Shown: positions 36,061 through 48,408, numbered from the stretch's first letter. The stretch: 64,000 nucleotides of DNA from Sepiola atlantica (GCA_963556195.1 OY744520.1:9464991-9528990); one strand, 5' to 3'. Translations and numbers: made by a program. The notes: a model not told the origin generated them from the sequence alone.

Positions 36061-36830
36061 CAGGGTAGTCACACGTAATCGCCTAAAAAGTAGAATTTCA
36101 TTTGGGCGGCTGAGAGTGTCAATCAACAATAATACCCAAACTTTTAACATTTTTATTTGCGACTTAAAAATAAGATATTTAATCAACCAATTTGAAAGAA
36201 GTTATTTATGTAATTTTCACAGGAAAGGTAAACACAACGAAACAAATCAATTGCTTATAATTAAAATTTAAAAAAGGATGTATAGTTAAAACAATACAAG
36301 ATTAAAGAAATAAAATATGGGTAAACTTTTAGATTAACAGCCGCCGCTAAATCTCCCTCCCCAAAATGAAATTCAGCTTTTTTAGGCGATTACGTGTGAA
36401 GACTGAACACTGGAAAACGGAAAGACGAGAAAAAAAAACAATTACTGTAGAATTTCGAGTGGGGGATCAGTTTCATATGTATTTAACGTTAAATGATGCC
36501 CCGTCTCCGGGCCATTCTAACTTTTTAGAGAAATTAATAAAAATATTTTAACCGCTAACACTAAGTCCGACTGGCAAGGTCACAAAACCACATGTAAAAT
36601 AGAACCCCCCAAAACGCAACGAATTTAGCTTCAATAGCTAAAAAAAAAGAATTTACTTAATGCCCTAAAACGCTAAAATGGTTCGGAATTGAGGGATTAT
36701 TTTTAATTAAATGGATATACGAAACTGATCCCCACTGTAAATTCTAAATTAAGCGTCTTTTTCATATTTCTGCCAAGTTGTTAAGGGTGTAAGGGTGTTC
36801 ATACGTAATCGCCTAAAATAGAAGAATCTA
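36061..36830. repeat. three copies of a MITE-like terminus
   Basis: CACACGTAATCGCCTAAAAA at 36069, its inverse TTTTTAGGCGATTACGTGTG at 36379-36398, and CATACGTAATCGCCTAAAAT at 36798. The first two bracket about 330 bp like terminal inverted repeats; the third suggests a second, incomplete copy. No transposase. Confidence 0.6.
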
Positions 36831-37439
36831 TTTTTTTGGTTTTGTGGAAGGTGGGGTGATTGAACAGAGGGTGTTAATCTACACTAATTTGGACCGAATA
36901 GTGAAACGGCGGTTTGTAAAGAAAACATTAAACAATAAGTTTTTTTTAATTTATTTATTTCTTCACAGAAAATTTATTAACTACGAAAATTGAATGCTGA
37001 AATAATAATAAAAATATATGTTTTAAATGTTTAGTTGTAATGAATGCTTTCATTTAATAAAAAACTCCGCTTTAAAAATGAAGTGTATAAAGATAATTAA
37101 CTAAGTTAAAAAAAAACAAAAAAACTTGTTTTGATTTTCGATTGTTGTGGAGCGAAAGAAATTATTCCCGTTGCAGAGGAGGGGGGACGCACGTCTTTTG
37201 AAAAGTAATGACCATGGTTTCGATTTGTTGTCATTTTTTGTTATTATCACTTTAATTAATTCCTGGTAATACCGACGAAACTATTCCATATATATAATCA
37301 AATAGGACAATCAAAGTATAATCGAATAACACCAAACAATTATTTATTTTGAACTGTTTAAAAATATAATTATACTAATTAGATAAACAAAAGATTGTCT
37401 TTGAAACTTTTCTTGACTATAAATGAAGTATTTCAAAAA

Positions 37440-37690
37440 CCCCGCCCAATAAACCGGTATTATCCGGGCCTTCGGGTCTGGATTTACGCCGGTATATCGG
37501 TTGTCCGTCCTGTGCAGTTATAGGAGGTGCACCCTCCCAGGCTTTGCCTTCTCACGCTTTGAGAGGGGGTTAGTTTATTGCTAATCGCCTGAGGCGTCCC
37601 TACCGGGGAATGTCGACGGGGCTGCCCAGGCAATTCTTAAACAGCCAGAGTGCTCAAATTCTCGAGCGCTAGTTTTTTTCCCACTTTCCC
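37440..37690. other. GC-rich patch in AT-rich spacer
   Basis: About 250 bp much richer in G and C than its surroundings, with several short inverted matches (CCGGTATTATCCGG, GGCCTTCGGGTC). No open frame. It could be the 5' UTR of a LINE or a structured RNA; I cannot decide. Between 36830 and 37440 I see nothing. Confidence 0.35.
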
Positions 37691-38197
37691 GACCTTGTGT
37701 AACATCTTATCTTGTGGGAGTCAGATAAATAGAAGTGAATTAATTATTTAAGTTAGAGTTAGCTGTTTTGATTGTAATATAGTTGTGATAAATAAGAAAA
37801 TATTTCGCATTTATTCATTTAGAAGTGTAATAATGGAAATAAAATATACACGACAATACTTAAATCTTAATTATCGAATATTAGATTGAATATAAACGAC
37901 ACTACTTTAATCTTACCAATAAACTCAATAGTTTTATTGGAATAAAACAATTAAAATGTAATAACATTTATCGACAATTAATGTTTTTGTTAAATTATGA
38001 AAGCTTTAATTAGATACCAAAACATGTTACGACAACGGATGTGGCGTTAGTTTCAATTTAGTTTACGACTCACTCAGGCTTTTAATATTTAGGAAAGGAT
38101 AATGAACGTGATTTACTGAGTACACCCGTTGCATTGAACAATCGAAGTTGAAATAAATTTGTAATTCGTACATGTTTATCTCTCTTCTTTCATCTAT

Positions 38198-38241
<44 letters not shown>

Positions 38242-38357
38242 TAGATACTGTATATTACATATTTCAGCAATGTACCGCGGTTTAATCCAAAAGGGCAAGT
38301 TAGCTCTCTTATATGATCGAGCACTTTATTTTATTTCTTTTCTTTTCCAACCTGACA

Positions 38358-38404
<47 letters not shown>

Positions 38405-38409
<5 letters not shown>

Positions 38410-39260
38410 AATGAAAAACCAAGAGATATTGTTTAATATATTCATCAACGTTTCGTCTTCATTATAAGACTTCCTCAGGATGATAATTTTAAGAAAAATG
38501 TCATGCAGGTACATCGAAATATTGGGTTGACATGATGGGTTGATAAGGAAAAGTAGTAGCCGTGCCTACTAAGAACGCTGGACGAAGGGCCAGGCTGCGA
38601 GAAGTCAGTAGTGGCAAAGAGTGAAATGAATATGGAAAGCTTTGAGTGGGTACCATTAAGGCAGCAGTGAAAAAAGGGAGGGGTGAGAGTGTTCGTGAAT
38701 TTACCTTAGGGTGGGAGAGAGGAAAGGGGGCCTGAGGTTTTTGTGGTGAGGTGTACCATGAATTTTAAGGGGCTGGGAAAAGAGAAGGGAAGGGGAACTC
38801 TGTGTGTTTGGTATGTAGGTGGTATCATAGTTTTAGAAAAAGATTTGAAGTAATGAAGATAACTTGAAATGGGCGGGGGTGGGTAAGAGTATGAAAGAAG
38901 TAGTTGAAAAGGTGAGATAAGTGAGAGGGGAGAGGGAGATTTTGTTGTGGTCAGGTGTGAAATCTTTGGAGAGTATGAGACCTACTGGCTATGTCAGGAA
39001 TATGAGAATATAAGTGAGTTTAAAAGAATATGTTGAAGTGTGCTGTGAACATGACAATAAAGAAAACGAAAAAGAAAAAGAAGAAAAATGATTCTCATTT
39101 TGGAGAGATATAAGTAAAATGTAGTTTCGATCAGGATGTGTTGATGGTTTAGGATTAAATTGAGGGCAAAGGGGATTTAAATATCTAAATATTTGTGAGG
39201 ATGTGTAGATTGTGTTCATTAGTAAGGCTGTTATTTGTGGTTAAGTAGTTTTCATTCGTA
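38405..39260 (-). repeat. PLE terminal repeat, copy B, with hammerhead-like motif
   Basis: Inverse of 30890-31720. On the reverse strand the motif at 38483-38441 has CTGAGGA (fits CTGANGA), stem GTCTT/AAGAC, GAAA, CGTT, and stem I TCATC/GATGA of five pairs. An extra A before stem II and a minimal stem III make cleavage uncertain. The related GIY-YIG tail lies at 39345-39520 on the forward strand. Confidence 0.55.
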
Positions 39261-39288
39261 GTGGGTGATTCATGAGTATGTGAATGAC

Positions 39289-39341
<53 letters not shown>

Positions 39342-40259
39342 GGACACAGCAGTAATCAAAGCCTCTAAACCATCAGACAACGAAATGGTTTCTAAATTCT
39401 ATCCCCCTTAATAAGCATAATTATCCTGACCGAACAAAAACTAAACCTGGATCATGGCTAACTCTTCTTTTAATCGTTCTCAATTGTACTTATATACAAC
39501 TCCCCGCATTCACACTCACGTACTAACTCTTTCTCACATATATACGGATTTAACGTACAAGAGGAGGATGTTATATTCTAAATAAGTTTGGTCAAACATG
39601 GAGACATTTATTAAAAAACATTTACTAAAAAAGCATTCGTACCCAAATTCTAAACAAAACAACTGCATTAAATATTGGTTTAAAAAGTCCGTTCCAATAT
39701 CGATTATCCATATCAGTGATTAACTTCTACTTACTGTACGAGTTCATTGTTGAGATGAGGCAAATTTCACCAATAATAATACTAAGTATATTTGGTGTTA
39801 TGATTATATCTATCGTTATGACTTATCTAAATTTATTTGAAAACGATACAAGGTCGTGCACTTACCAGTGGTTGGCTAGAGTTTAGAGTCATGGTTAGTA
39901 TGAGCATTGGACATACGGAAAATGTGGTGACATTCGAAATAAGTTTGGTCACGGCTGGAGAGACTTTCTCAAAAACATTTACAGAAGAAGCATTCGTTTT
40001 GATGTTCTAAACAAAACTGCTGCGTTAAATATGGCTTTAAAAATCCATTTAGATAACGAGTTTCCATATTTGTGATGTACCTCAATTTATTTTGATAGTT
40101 TTTGAATATAATGAGAGAACAACATCCAAATTGAATTGCAGATCAGTTTATTGAATATTAAAATTACAAGCATTGAACACAAAATAAGTAATAATGTCAT
40201 TTAATGGGAATGACATTAATTTTTTAGATGAATCAAATTTGATTCTTCTATAAAACATC

Positions 40260-40594
40260 TCACCCATTTATACTACATTTTGCATGTACCCTGAGTTCAT
40301 TATTACAACACATATGCGTATCGGCTTTGTAGACCATGTTGCCACAGCATCTGGTAAATGATCCCATACGACGGTAGAGTGTACCACAACAACAAATTGC
40401 TATAGGATTGCTGTAGGTAATAGTGCCACAGCATTGTGGATTAACTCCCAACTTTTTGTTGATCTGACCTTCGCAACACATAAAAAATAGAGAATTGTAG
40501 GCTTGTGTACCACAGCATTTTGTCTGATGTCCTTTCTTTCTGACAACTTTGCCATCACAGCACAGTTCCGAGCTTTTAACATTTGAACATCCAT
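40260..40594 (-). CDS. galaxin-like gene, copy B, exon 2
   Basis: Acceptor TTTACTTACAG just right of 40594; 335 nt to TGA at 40262-40260, exactly the length of the copy A exon. All 17 cysteines and their spacing are kept while, by my count, 14 of about 111 residues differ (for example GEL to SEL, KLGVNQQ to KLGVNPQ, IGLFSK to MGSFTR). I counted about 16 replacement and 6 silent base changes between A and B. Joined to exon 1 at 46125-46206 it encodes a 138-residue secreted protein. The intron is 5.53 kb, half that of copy A. Poly(A) signal at 40147-40152. Confidence 0.8.
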
Positions 40595-40718
40595 CTGTAA
40601 GTAAATAAATATAAGAGTATATTCACAAAAAATAACATTAAAATACAAAGTTTGAAATGAAAGCCAAGAATAACGTCTGAGGAAAACCTACAGTCTACTT
40701 ACTGGTGTATTAATTGAT

Positions 40719-41182
40719 ACTAACGGGGCCCGTGTAAATTACACGAAATGATGTTTCCAATACTAATTATCCTGTTCCTAACATATATGATACTTTGTAA
40801 ATGATTTAGATTAAATTAAATTTGGCTCCAATTCATGAGTAGCATATAAAGATTCGGAGGTCGTTGCTTTTCATGTAAGCGTGACACACAAAATAACACA
40901 CACGCTATCGTATTAATATGTGTCTTCCCGGTCGTTCCCCCTACCTCCCCCCTTCGATGTAGAAAAAAAATCTTAGAGGTTGGTTGGGATCGAACTATAA
41001 AACAGTCGGGCCGCCGTCAAAATCCTACGTCGCTAACCGTTGCGCCAAAGGGAAATACTTGAAAATATTACGAAAATTAGGTTACTTGAATGCTTTTCCA
41101 AATCTAGGTGAGGAACGCATGCGCAGAACTTTTGATGTAAGCGTGACACACGAACACACACGCTATCGTATTAATATATAGA
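40719..41182 (-). mobile_element. non-autonomous Helitron-like insert, only in copy B
   Basis: On the reverse strand it begins TTCTATATATTAATACG and ends with a hairpin CGTGTAATTTACACG followed by GGCCCCGTTAG, inserted between A and T with no target duplication. Copy A carries the empty site (near 28825-28840). TC start, 3' hairpin and A^T insertion are Helitron traits. The 5' end motif is repeated internally (40876-40920 and 41136-41180), so it may be two elements in tandem. Confidence 0.6.
40984..41052 (-). repeat. tRNA-like (SINE) segment within the Helitron-like insert
   Basis: The reverse strand has an A box (TTGGCGCAACGGTTAGCG) and a B box (AGTTCGATCCC) about 40 bases apart, the internal RNA polymerase III promoter of tRNAs and SINEs. 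Stems do not close into a convincing cloverleaf, so this is not a functional tRNA gene. Confidence 0.55.
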
Positions 41183-42274
41183 ATAATTGAGATTATATTT
41201 CTTAACAAAACCTCAAGGAACTTCTTATCGCAATCAAAAATGCTTATTTACTTAAACCTTGCTGCTTGAATGAGATAGTATTCTTACCCAGGGTTTCTAA
41301 AAGACGTAGCATAGGAATATTACATTTTGATAACAATGCATATGTAAATATCCAGACAAACATTGTTTGTTAGACTTAGTTTTCGGAAGTTGTTTTAGGT
41401 TAAACCAGCCATTGACGTTTTTTTTATTTTAAATTGGTAAAATAAAAATAATTCACCTTAATTTTGCTTGTATTAATAAAAGTAAAAGTATTGAAAATCT
41501 TTTTAAAATGTTCTGAGTTTCGTAAATACATTTTAAACCATAAAAATGAAACAGCGTCACATTTTTATTATTACATAAAAACTAATTATAGCCAAATCTA
41601 TTAAATTATATTAAAAAGTAAAATAATTACTCAATTTTTCTTCATTTCTTTTACAGATTCTTTTACGAATTTTATTAATCTGAATTGAATCTGCAAACAT
41701 ATTGATGTAATTGAAATTATTATTCTTAATAAAACCTCTAGGCCGCTAGTCTGTCAATACTAATTCTTTATCTATTCTAACTTCAGATGAGATAATATTT
41801 ACTTTCAGGGCTTTTGAAAGACATAACATACCGATATTACATTCTGAAACCAATGTATCATATAATATCAAGAAGCACGCATTGTTCGTTATACTTAGAT
41901 GTAAACAGTAACATCGCTCAGTTTTTCGTTTTAAAATGAAGCTAAAGTAAGTTTCAGGTTAATTTAGAGTAAATCAATCCGATGCATATATTTTAAACAC
42001 TTCATTAAAATTCTTAAACCTTTGCTGCAAATGTTGTTTCTTTCAATAAAAATAAAATATTCAAAAGTCTGTGTAAAAAGTTAACCACGAAAGTTACTTC
42101 ATACAGACTAGTTTATACCGACCCTTTCATCGCATGGATATGTCAATTTCAATTTTTACCGATTTTCTCCCGCTTAATAACTTGTACAACGAAATATATT
42201 TGTAAAATTTTTATGAAAATACACTATTTAATATTTGTATGAGAGAGAAAGTAACTACGATGGATGTATTTTCG

Positions 42275-42655
42275 TATTGTTTTTACTAGCAAAACACATC
42301 AAAAATTGTTTTACCAGCAAAACACATCAGAAATTGTTTTTACCAGCAAAACACATCAGAAATTGTTTTTACCATCAAAACACACCAGCAATTGTTTTTA
42401 CTACCAAAACACATCAGAAATTGTTTTTACTAGCAAAACACATCAGAACTTGTTTTTACTAGCAAAACACATCAGAAATTATTTTTACTAGCAAAACACA
42501 TCAAAAATTATTTTTACTAGCAAAACACATCAGAAATTATTTTTACTAGCAAAACACATCAAAAATTATTTTTACTAGCAAAACACATCAGAAATTATGT
42601 TTTTACTAGCAAAACACATCAGAAATTGTTTTTACTAGCAAAACACATCAGCAAT
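42275..42655. repeat. 29-bp minisatellite, copy B (about 13 units)
   Basis: Inverse of the copy A array, with units CTAGCAAAACACATCAGAAA. The shortest of the three arrays. The open frames that cross it (AKHIR.CF repeats) are repeat translations. Confidence 0.95.
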
Positions 42656-44039
42656 TATGTTTTAAGCAAAAATAATTTGCTTTTAATTAATGCAGAATAC
42701 TTTTTATGTATACTTTTTGACGAATTATATGAAAAGAATCAGTTAGTTTTTCAAATATTTATGTTACATTTATGTTATGTTATATAATTCATTTCTTTAA
42801 ATTTATAAACACGTATTCCGTTTTTAAATATTTTTTAATCCTCTTAGCATGGCTGTCGCAAAATTGCGACAAGTCTACAACCTCTAACAGCAGACGATAC
42901 TACATTCAGAACAAATTTTATTTGTAATATAAGACACACTAGTAAAAATATACAGAATAAATTCAGCAATTGACTAAGATGTGCATGAGAAAATGACAAT
43001 TTTCCATGAGGATCTGGTTAACCTAATTATCAATTCAAGATGGCCGCCAACATAATATGCAACTTAGTCAAAGTTTATAATTTATTTTGATAGTCCTGCT
43101 CACATGCTAAAAATATATTGTTTGGGCATGCAATAAAACGTTCAGTTTACACAGTAAATTTAAAAATAGGTGTAAAAATCATTTTTCTACAAAATAAATT
43201 TAGCGCTCAGAGGCTTAAACTTACGTGATAGTCGAACTCAGGTATTTACGCCTTAAACTCTATTTCCTTAGTAATGTGTAATACGAACAGTCCCCCCTCA
43301 TAAAAACACGATAACTTTTAAATATCCTATAGATAAATTAAATAAAACTATGTTTATTATTTAAAAAGTGATAATTTTTCGACATTTTTTGTTTACATTA
43401 AGGAAGAAAGAAAAAGGAAAGACTGACAGAGATAAAGCACGACAGAAAAATGAAAGAAAGAAGGAGAGACGGAAATAAGAAAAGTCAAATAGAGAGAGAG
43501 AGAGAGAGGGGGGGATATATATAGCCATATAGAGAAAATGGCTTATTTAATACGGAAAGAATTGTTAATAAATTCAAAAAGAAAACCTGTGAATGGAAAA
43601 TGTAATAAATTTAACAAATCAAGAGTTATTCAAACAAACACATGATTGCGACTATTTGACTTTAAGAATATCGTTTAGTTCAAGTGTTTATATTTCTGAA
43701 CCAAAATAGTATTTCTAGTCTTTTGTTGAGGGTGTTTTACGGCCAAAGACAAACAGGTTCGATTATAGTGCCAAGCAAAAGTTCACAACACATCACAAAC
43801 AAGTAACACAGTTAGATACATGAAACTGTTACTGCTAATAATACACATGTTTAAGCCTTAATCTAAATAATCTTATTAAAATATTAATTAATAAACATAT
43901 ACCACAAAAAAAATGAGAAGTTATAATACATGTCTATAATTATTCATTAATTTATCGTGGTGTAAGCGTTATTGCGAATTACAGCATGTAGATGTTGGCT
44001 AATATTTTTCGATTCTTCGTGAAAATTTATTTTAGTTCA

Positions 44040-44760
44040 TGCAAGTTTTGCCTGTTTCTCCTTTGAATTATCAGTTTCAGCCATCCCATTGGACCTTCAA
44101 TCCTGTTGAGATCTGGAGATTGATTTGGCCATTTAAGAACTTAACCATGATTTTGTAAATTTGCAGTATTTTTAGGAACGTTGTCGTGTTGAAAGACCCA
44201 ACCTTATTTCACGCCCAGGCGAATGATAACTCTAACGTAAATTTCCCTCTAAAATATTTCTATTATTCCAATGTTCCATTTATCATCCATTCTATTATTC
44301 TAATGTTCCATTTATTATCAATTCTATTATTCCAATGTTCCATTTTTCATCCATTCTATTATTTTAGTGTTCCATTCAACATCCATTCTATTAATCCAAT
44401 GTTCCATTTATTATCAATTCTATTATTCTAATGTTCCTTACACATTGGGTACTAAATCAATCCCAGATCATAATTCATCTGCCTCAAAAGTTCACAGTTA
44501 GGTTAGTATACTTCAGCGAATATTCAGTACCTGTTTTTCTAGACTTTTGACTCAGCATTTTGGGTTTAAATTTCAATTTTCGTTCCGTCTGACCAAAGTA
44601 CATTTTTTTTATAATGCTGCAGGTTTTATACAATGCTCGTTCAAACAATACAGTCTAGTACGAACGTCTTTTCGCTTAAGAAGTGTTTTTTGATTGGAGT
44701 CCCTGAAAAGAAAACCTCTCATGTCGACAAAGTGACGACTAATTATATCCGTACTCACGT
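44040..44760 (-). pseudogene. Tc1/mariner transposase remnant with minisatellite, copy B
   Basis: Inverse of 19080-19930. The 32-bp array occupies 44260-44440. The DNDPK and WPNQS-type regions are visible in the reverse translation near 44190-44090, with additional frameshifts. Dead. Confidence 0.65.
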
Positions 44761-45273
44761 TTACTCTATTAAATTTATTCGGGTCTCGTTGCTAACTTTT
44801 CTCGCTAATAATCTAACGTTCTGTTCCATTTCTTGGACGACTTTATTTTTTTAACGGATTAATGGACTGATACGTCTACTAATTAAAGACACCGTACCTT
44901 TTATAGTTCATGTGTATGAATATAAATAAATACGATTACGGTGGAGTTGATTCACTATTTTGCTTTTCCCGATTGTTTTCAATGTTTAAAGAAGAGTTGC
45001 CAGAAAAAGTAACGCAATACTTTTAATCATTCCTAAACGTAATTATAAAATTAATCTAGAAGATTCTGGAAAACAACTTCATCCTAATTTGTTATATTCT
45101 AGTAAAATTCGAACATTAATATTTTACTAGAATGTTCCAAATTTGTTTTTAGAACGTTCCAGATTAATATTATGATTACATTACTTAATCGTTTGTGAAT
45201 AAAATAGGTTGTTGACTTTTCAGTTATTAAATATCGAATTTTCTTTGTGCGATACTTTTGTGGAGTTTTAAAA

Positions 45274-45385
45274 CATCTAATTGCTTGAGTGAATATCTAA
45301 TTGCTTGAATTTTTAAATATCTAATTGCTTGAGTGAATATCTAATTGCTTGAATTTTAAAATATCTAATTGCTTGAGTGAATACC
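45274..45385. repeat. short tandem expansion unique to copy B
   Basis: TCTAATTGCTTGAGTGAATA and TCTAATTGCTTGAATTTT alternate about two and a half times. Copies A (18635-18660) and C (52225-52250) have the segment once. Confidence 0.8.
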
Positions 45386-45922
45386 TAAATATATGTCGTA
45401 TGAGTAGCAAAAATGTAATTAAACTAACCGTATTAGAAATGCATAAAAACACCGTTTTGTAATGTTTTGAACTTTTGCGTGACAGTGTAGTTACAAGTTT
45501 TGCTATCTGCCACACTGATAATAAGCAGTGTAATAATACATACATGATATCGCCATCTCATTGGCAATCTTGTAAAAAGAGTATCGTATAAACCAATTTG
45601 TTCATATATCTGTATACTAGAATACCCGTCCCATGACAGGTAAAATGAATTCCCTGAATATAACAATTTTGCATCATTTTTATGTCTGCTTACGGAGACT
45701 AAAATCAAGATATGGATCAAGTTCAATGCGTATCTGATATATTTGAATTTTAAAATGACAGATTGTGCCGATCTTATTCCCTCTGAATACTTTTTAAAGG
45801 AAACTGAAATTTGGTGAACATTTATTGTTGATGTCTAATACTTACTATTAAATATTACAACAATTGTAGGTATATAAATTTAAACGAAGGGCTTCCAGCT
45901 GATTTTTACAAAAATAACTAAG

Positions 45923-45999
45923 TTAAAGTAAATATAGCCCACATTTTGACCTCTTACATCTAGCAGCTAAATTTAGGAGTAAATCCTGTACATACAATT
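45923..45999 (-). CDS. alternative exon 2, copy B (small secreted peptide)
   Basis: A TTTATAG acceptor just right of 45999 and a stop at 45925-45923. In phase with exon 1 (46125-46206, intron 125 bp) it adds KLYVQDLLLNLAARCKRSKC then GLYLL, giving a 52-residue secreted peptide as an alternative to the galaxin product. It differs from copy C by one replacement (C to L in the NCAA stretch), leaving two cysteines in the mature part. Could be an alternative terminal exon or non-functional readthrough; no transcript evidence. Confidence 0.45.
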
Positions 46000-46124
46000 C
46001 TATAAACATAAAAAACATAAGTAAATTTAAAAAGATAGAGATATGGAGAAAAGAAAACAAAGATATTACTTTTAAATTCGTAATCATGAAAATAAACTTA
46101 TTGATTGATACAATCGTCACTTAC

Positions 46125-46206
46125 TTCGGTTATACAAAATGGCGTCGCTTATGGTGAATAGAACACAGAAACACATCGTAAGTTTTAGCATTTTCGTTGG
46201 CAACAT
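46125..46206 (-). CDS. galaxin-like gene, copy B, exon 1 (signal peptide)
   Basis: ATG at 46206, MLPTKMLKLTMCFCVLFTIS then DAILYNR, 82 nt, phase 1, donor GTAAGT at 46124. Identical in protein to copy C and different from A at several residues (A has LLA for LFT and FFKG for LYNR). Joins in phase either to 40594-40260 or to 45999-45923. Confidence 0.7.
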
Positions 46207-46208
46207 CT

Positions 46209-46292
46209 CGCGTCGAAGTCAATCAGCCGTTTGAATTGCGTCGAAGTCAATCAGCAGTTTGAATTGCGTCGAAGTCAATCAGCAGTTTGAAT
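46209..46292. promoter_or_regulatory. three 28-bp repeats in the divergent promoter, copy B
   Basis: GCGTCGAAGTCAATCAGCAG plus TTTGAATT, three times, between the signal exon (reverse strand) and a donor-like CAAG|GTAGTG at 46311-46312 (forward strand) that would end a noncoding first exon of gene Y. Confidence 0.45.
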
Positions 46293-46435
46293 GTTCAGTC
46301 AAGAATACAAGGTAGTGAAACAAAAAACATCAATTATACAACGATGTTTATGTCGAATTAATAAAAAATTATGTTTGCATTAATTTCTATTTATTATATT
46401 TTTAAATATAATTGCTTACCATATAACATTTTCAG

Positions 46436-46791
46436 AAATGGGCGAGGAAAGGGGTAGAACGAGATGTAAGAAATCAATTAATGACATTAATACTAACATT
46501 CCAAACGTGGATTTAACATTTTGGCAACTGAAAAATTCATCTATACTAACAAAAGAGACATCGTGTCCTTGCCTGCCTGCTGTTAAACTATTCGACATAG
46601 CAACATTAAATTTGTAAGGAAAGATTACATATGCCGATATGCCTGTTCTAAAGCAATCAGTAGCCGGTGGCTACCTCTATTTTGTATACGGTTCCAAATC
46701 CCAATTTAAAAATAATATATGTATATACATAGTTGAAGAAAACTCCCAAAGCGTATCCTTATTAAGTTATGGACAACCTTTTAGCATCTAA
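46436..46791 (+). pseudogene. gene Y, copy B (nonsense at 46615)
   Basis: An ATAACATTTTCAG acceptor ends at 46435 and ATG follows at 46438. The frame matches copy C closely (MGEERGRTRCKKSINDI...) but a TAA at 46615-46617 stops it after 59 codons. Beyond it the same frame stays open to the normal stop at 46789-46791, so this is one nonsense change in an otherwise intact exon. No domain recognised. Confidence 0.65.
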
Positions 46792-46813
46792 GATGTAATA
46801 ATATACACACACG

Positions 46814-46892
<79 letters not shown>

Positions 46893-46920
46893 ATAGATGA
46901 AAAGATAAAATATCCAACGG

Positions 46921-47044
46921 TATGAGATTAAAAATGGAAAAAAGCGGAAGATTAGTGAGCTCAACGCTTCTCGCAACTGTTACGTGTGCTTTATCAAGAG
47001 CGAACGAAAAATGCTAAAAGTTTCTTCCGCTTTTTCCATTTTAA

Positions 47045-47050
<6 letters not shown>
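46921..47050 (-). mobile_element. 130-bp block with inverted ends, copy B (also 50564-50692 in C)
   Basis: TATGAGATTAAAAATGGAAA and its near inverse TTCCATTTTAATCTCATA bound the block on both sides, with AAGCGGAAGA/TCTTCCGC continuing inward, so it looks like a MITE with about 26-bp terminal inverted repeats. The interior carries a GATAAAGCACACG and GAAACGTTGAGC (C) series like PLE terminal repeats. Present in B and C, absent from A. Confidence 0.6.
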
Positions 47051-47118
<68 letters not shown>

Positions 47119-47486
47119 GTTAGACTATCCATCTAGGAGACGGAAACTCTGATATAAAACCTGCTCTCTACATCATCTTTCAGTCATCTTGCCTCGGCTT
47201 ATCACTAAGACGAAAGTTTGTAGAAGGAGAGCGTGCGGTGCGTGTCGTACAAGCGCACAACATGGCCATCTACATGTACAGGTATCCCTACAAAAGATCT
47301 AATGGAAGAAGCCAACTAAACAGGTATTAAACAGTGTATATAGCTATGTACAAGCGGAAACCTTGTATGCTATATCTGTAGAAATACTTGTAAAATACGT
47401 TCGGCTTGCTGAATCGTCTGCGTACCTATAACAGGGCATTGTAATCTTGTAGAGATAGCATTTTTTCTGTAACGAAGTGGCAATCA

Positions 47487-47527
<41 letters not shown>

Positions 47528-47629
47528 GCAAAGTTCCAAATACGTTCGTCGAACACTCTCGACTAGTCTTCTATCTGTGTCCGCTTCTAGGTACATATAG
47601 ATCTTAATTTCCCTTAATTACGTGACAGT

Positions 47630-47700
47630 TTCCGTTGGCCGGGTGGATATGCAGATTCTAGGCTGACTCTGTGAACCGGGTTCGCGCCTCCCGACCGTCT
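47630..47700 (+). repeat. possible SINE head (A and B box-like)
   Basis: TGGCCGGGTGG at 47636-47646 resembles the polymerase III A box and GGGTTCGCGCC at 47678-47688 the B box, about 32 bases apart. The T-arm does not pair well, so a tRNA-derived origin is only likely. It is immediately followed by the hammerhead at 47715. Confidence 0.4.
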
Positions 47701-47714
47701 GAAATTGTTACTTT

Positions 47715-47760
47715 CCTGCACTGATGAGAGCAATAAGCTTGAAACGCTAGCGTCTGTAGG
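47715..47760 (+). ncRNA. hammerhead ribozyme
   Basis: All core parts are present in order. Stem I is CCTGCA (47715-47720) with TGTAGG (47755-47760), six pairs including one G-U. CTGATGA is at 47721-47727. Stem II is GAGC with GCTT around AATAA. GAAA is at 47741-47744. Stem III is CGC with GCG around TA. The cleavage triplet GTC is at 47752-47754, with the A15.1-U16.1 pair kept. Type I topology with a very short stem III fits the small ribozymes of animal retrozymes and PLEs. Predicted self-cleavage after C47754 in the forward-strand transcript. It lies in an insert present only in copy B. Confidence 0.8.
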
Positions 47761-48308
47761 TATTAATAATTTAATATTTATATATTCAGAAAAAATAAGA
47801 TTTATTGAAAAACAGAAAAAACATAGGAAAGAAGACGCGAACGTTATTGCATGCGTGTAATTATTGGCAAAAGAATTATTGGCGCTTAAAGACGTTGTTT
47901 GGAACAAAAGAAAAAAAAAGAAACGGACAAAAAAAGAAAAAATAGAAACATCGATGAAATGCAGTAAAAATAAATAGTACTTAACCGGGATCGGAGTTTG
48001 CTATGGAGTTGCGAATTATATAGTAATGTTTTCATGGGTTCCAAAAATTTTGTAACCCATGAAAACACTACTACTTGAAAGTGTGCAATGACCACTTTAT
48101 TATCCATCGAAATTTGACCGATAACCTTCACCTTGGATCCTTTGAATTGGATACTTTTACTCTCACCTTCTAGCATTTCCCACTGAATTCTACGCACACA
48201 GGATGCACGAACTTAGCTGATCACTATCGATTTCAAAATTTCTTTACTTTAACAGCATTTTTGTTTGACGGCGACTGTCCTAACCGTACGTTTCTCCCAG
48301 CCGAAAGT

Positions 48309-48408
<100 letters not shown>

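Noticed and set aside
36035..36551. Frames with a shared RRLRV-like peptide as paralogous proteins
   Set aside because: The similarity comes from the MITE-like inverted termini read on both strands.
40984..41052. Functional tRNA gene
   Set aside because: A and B boxes are good but the arms do not pair into a cloverleaf and it sits inside a transposon.
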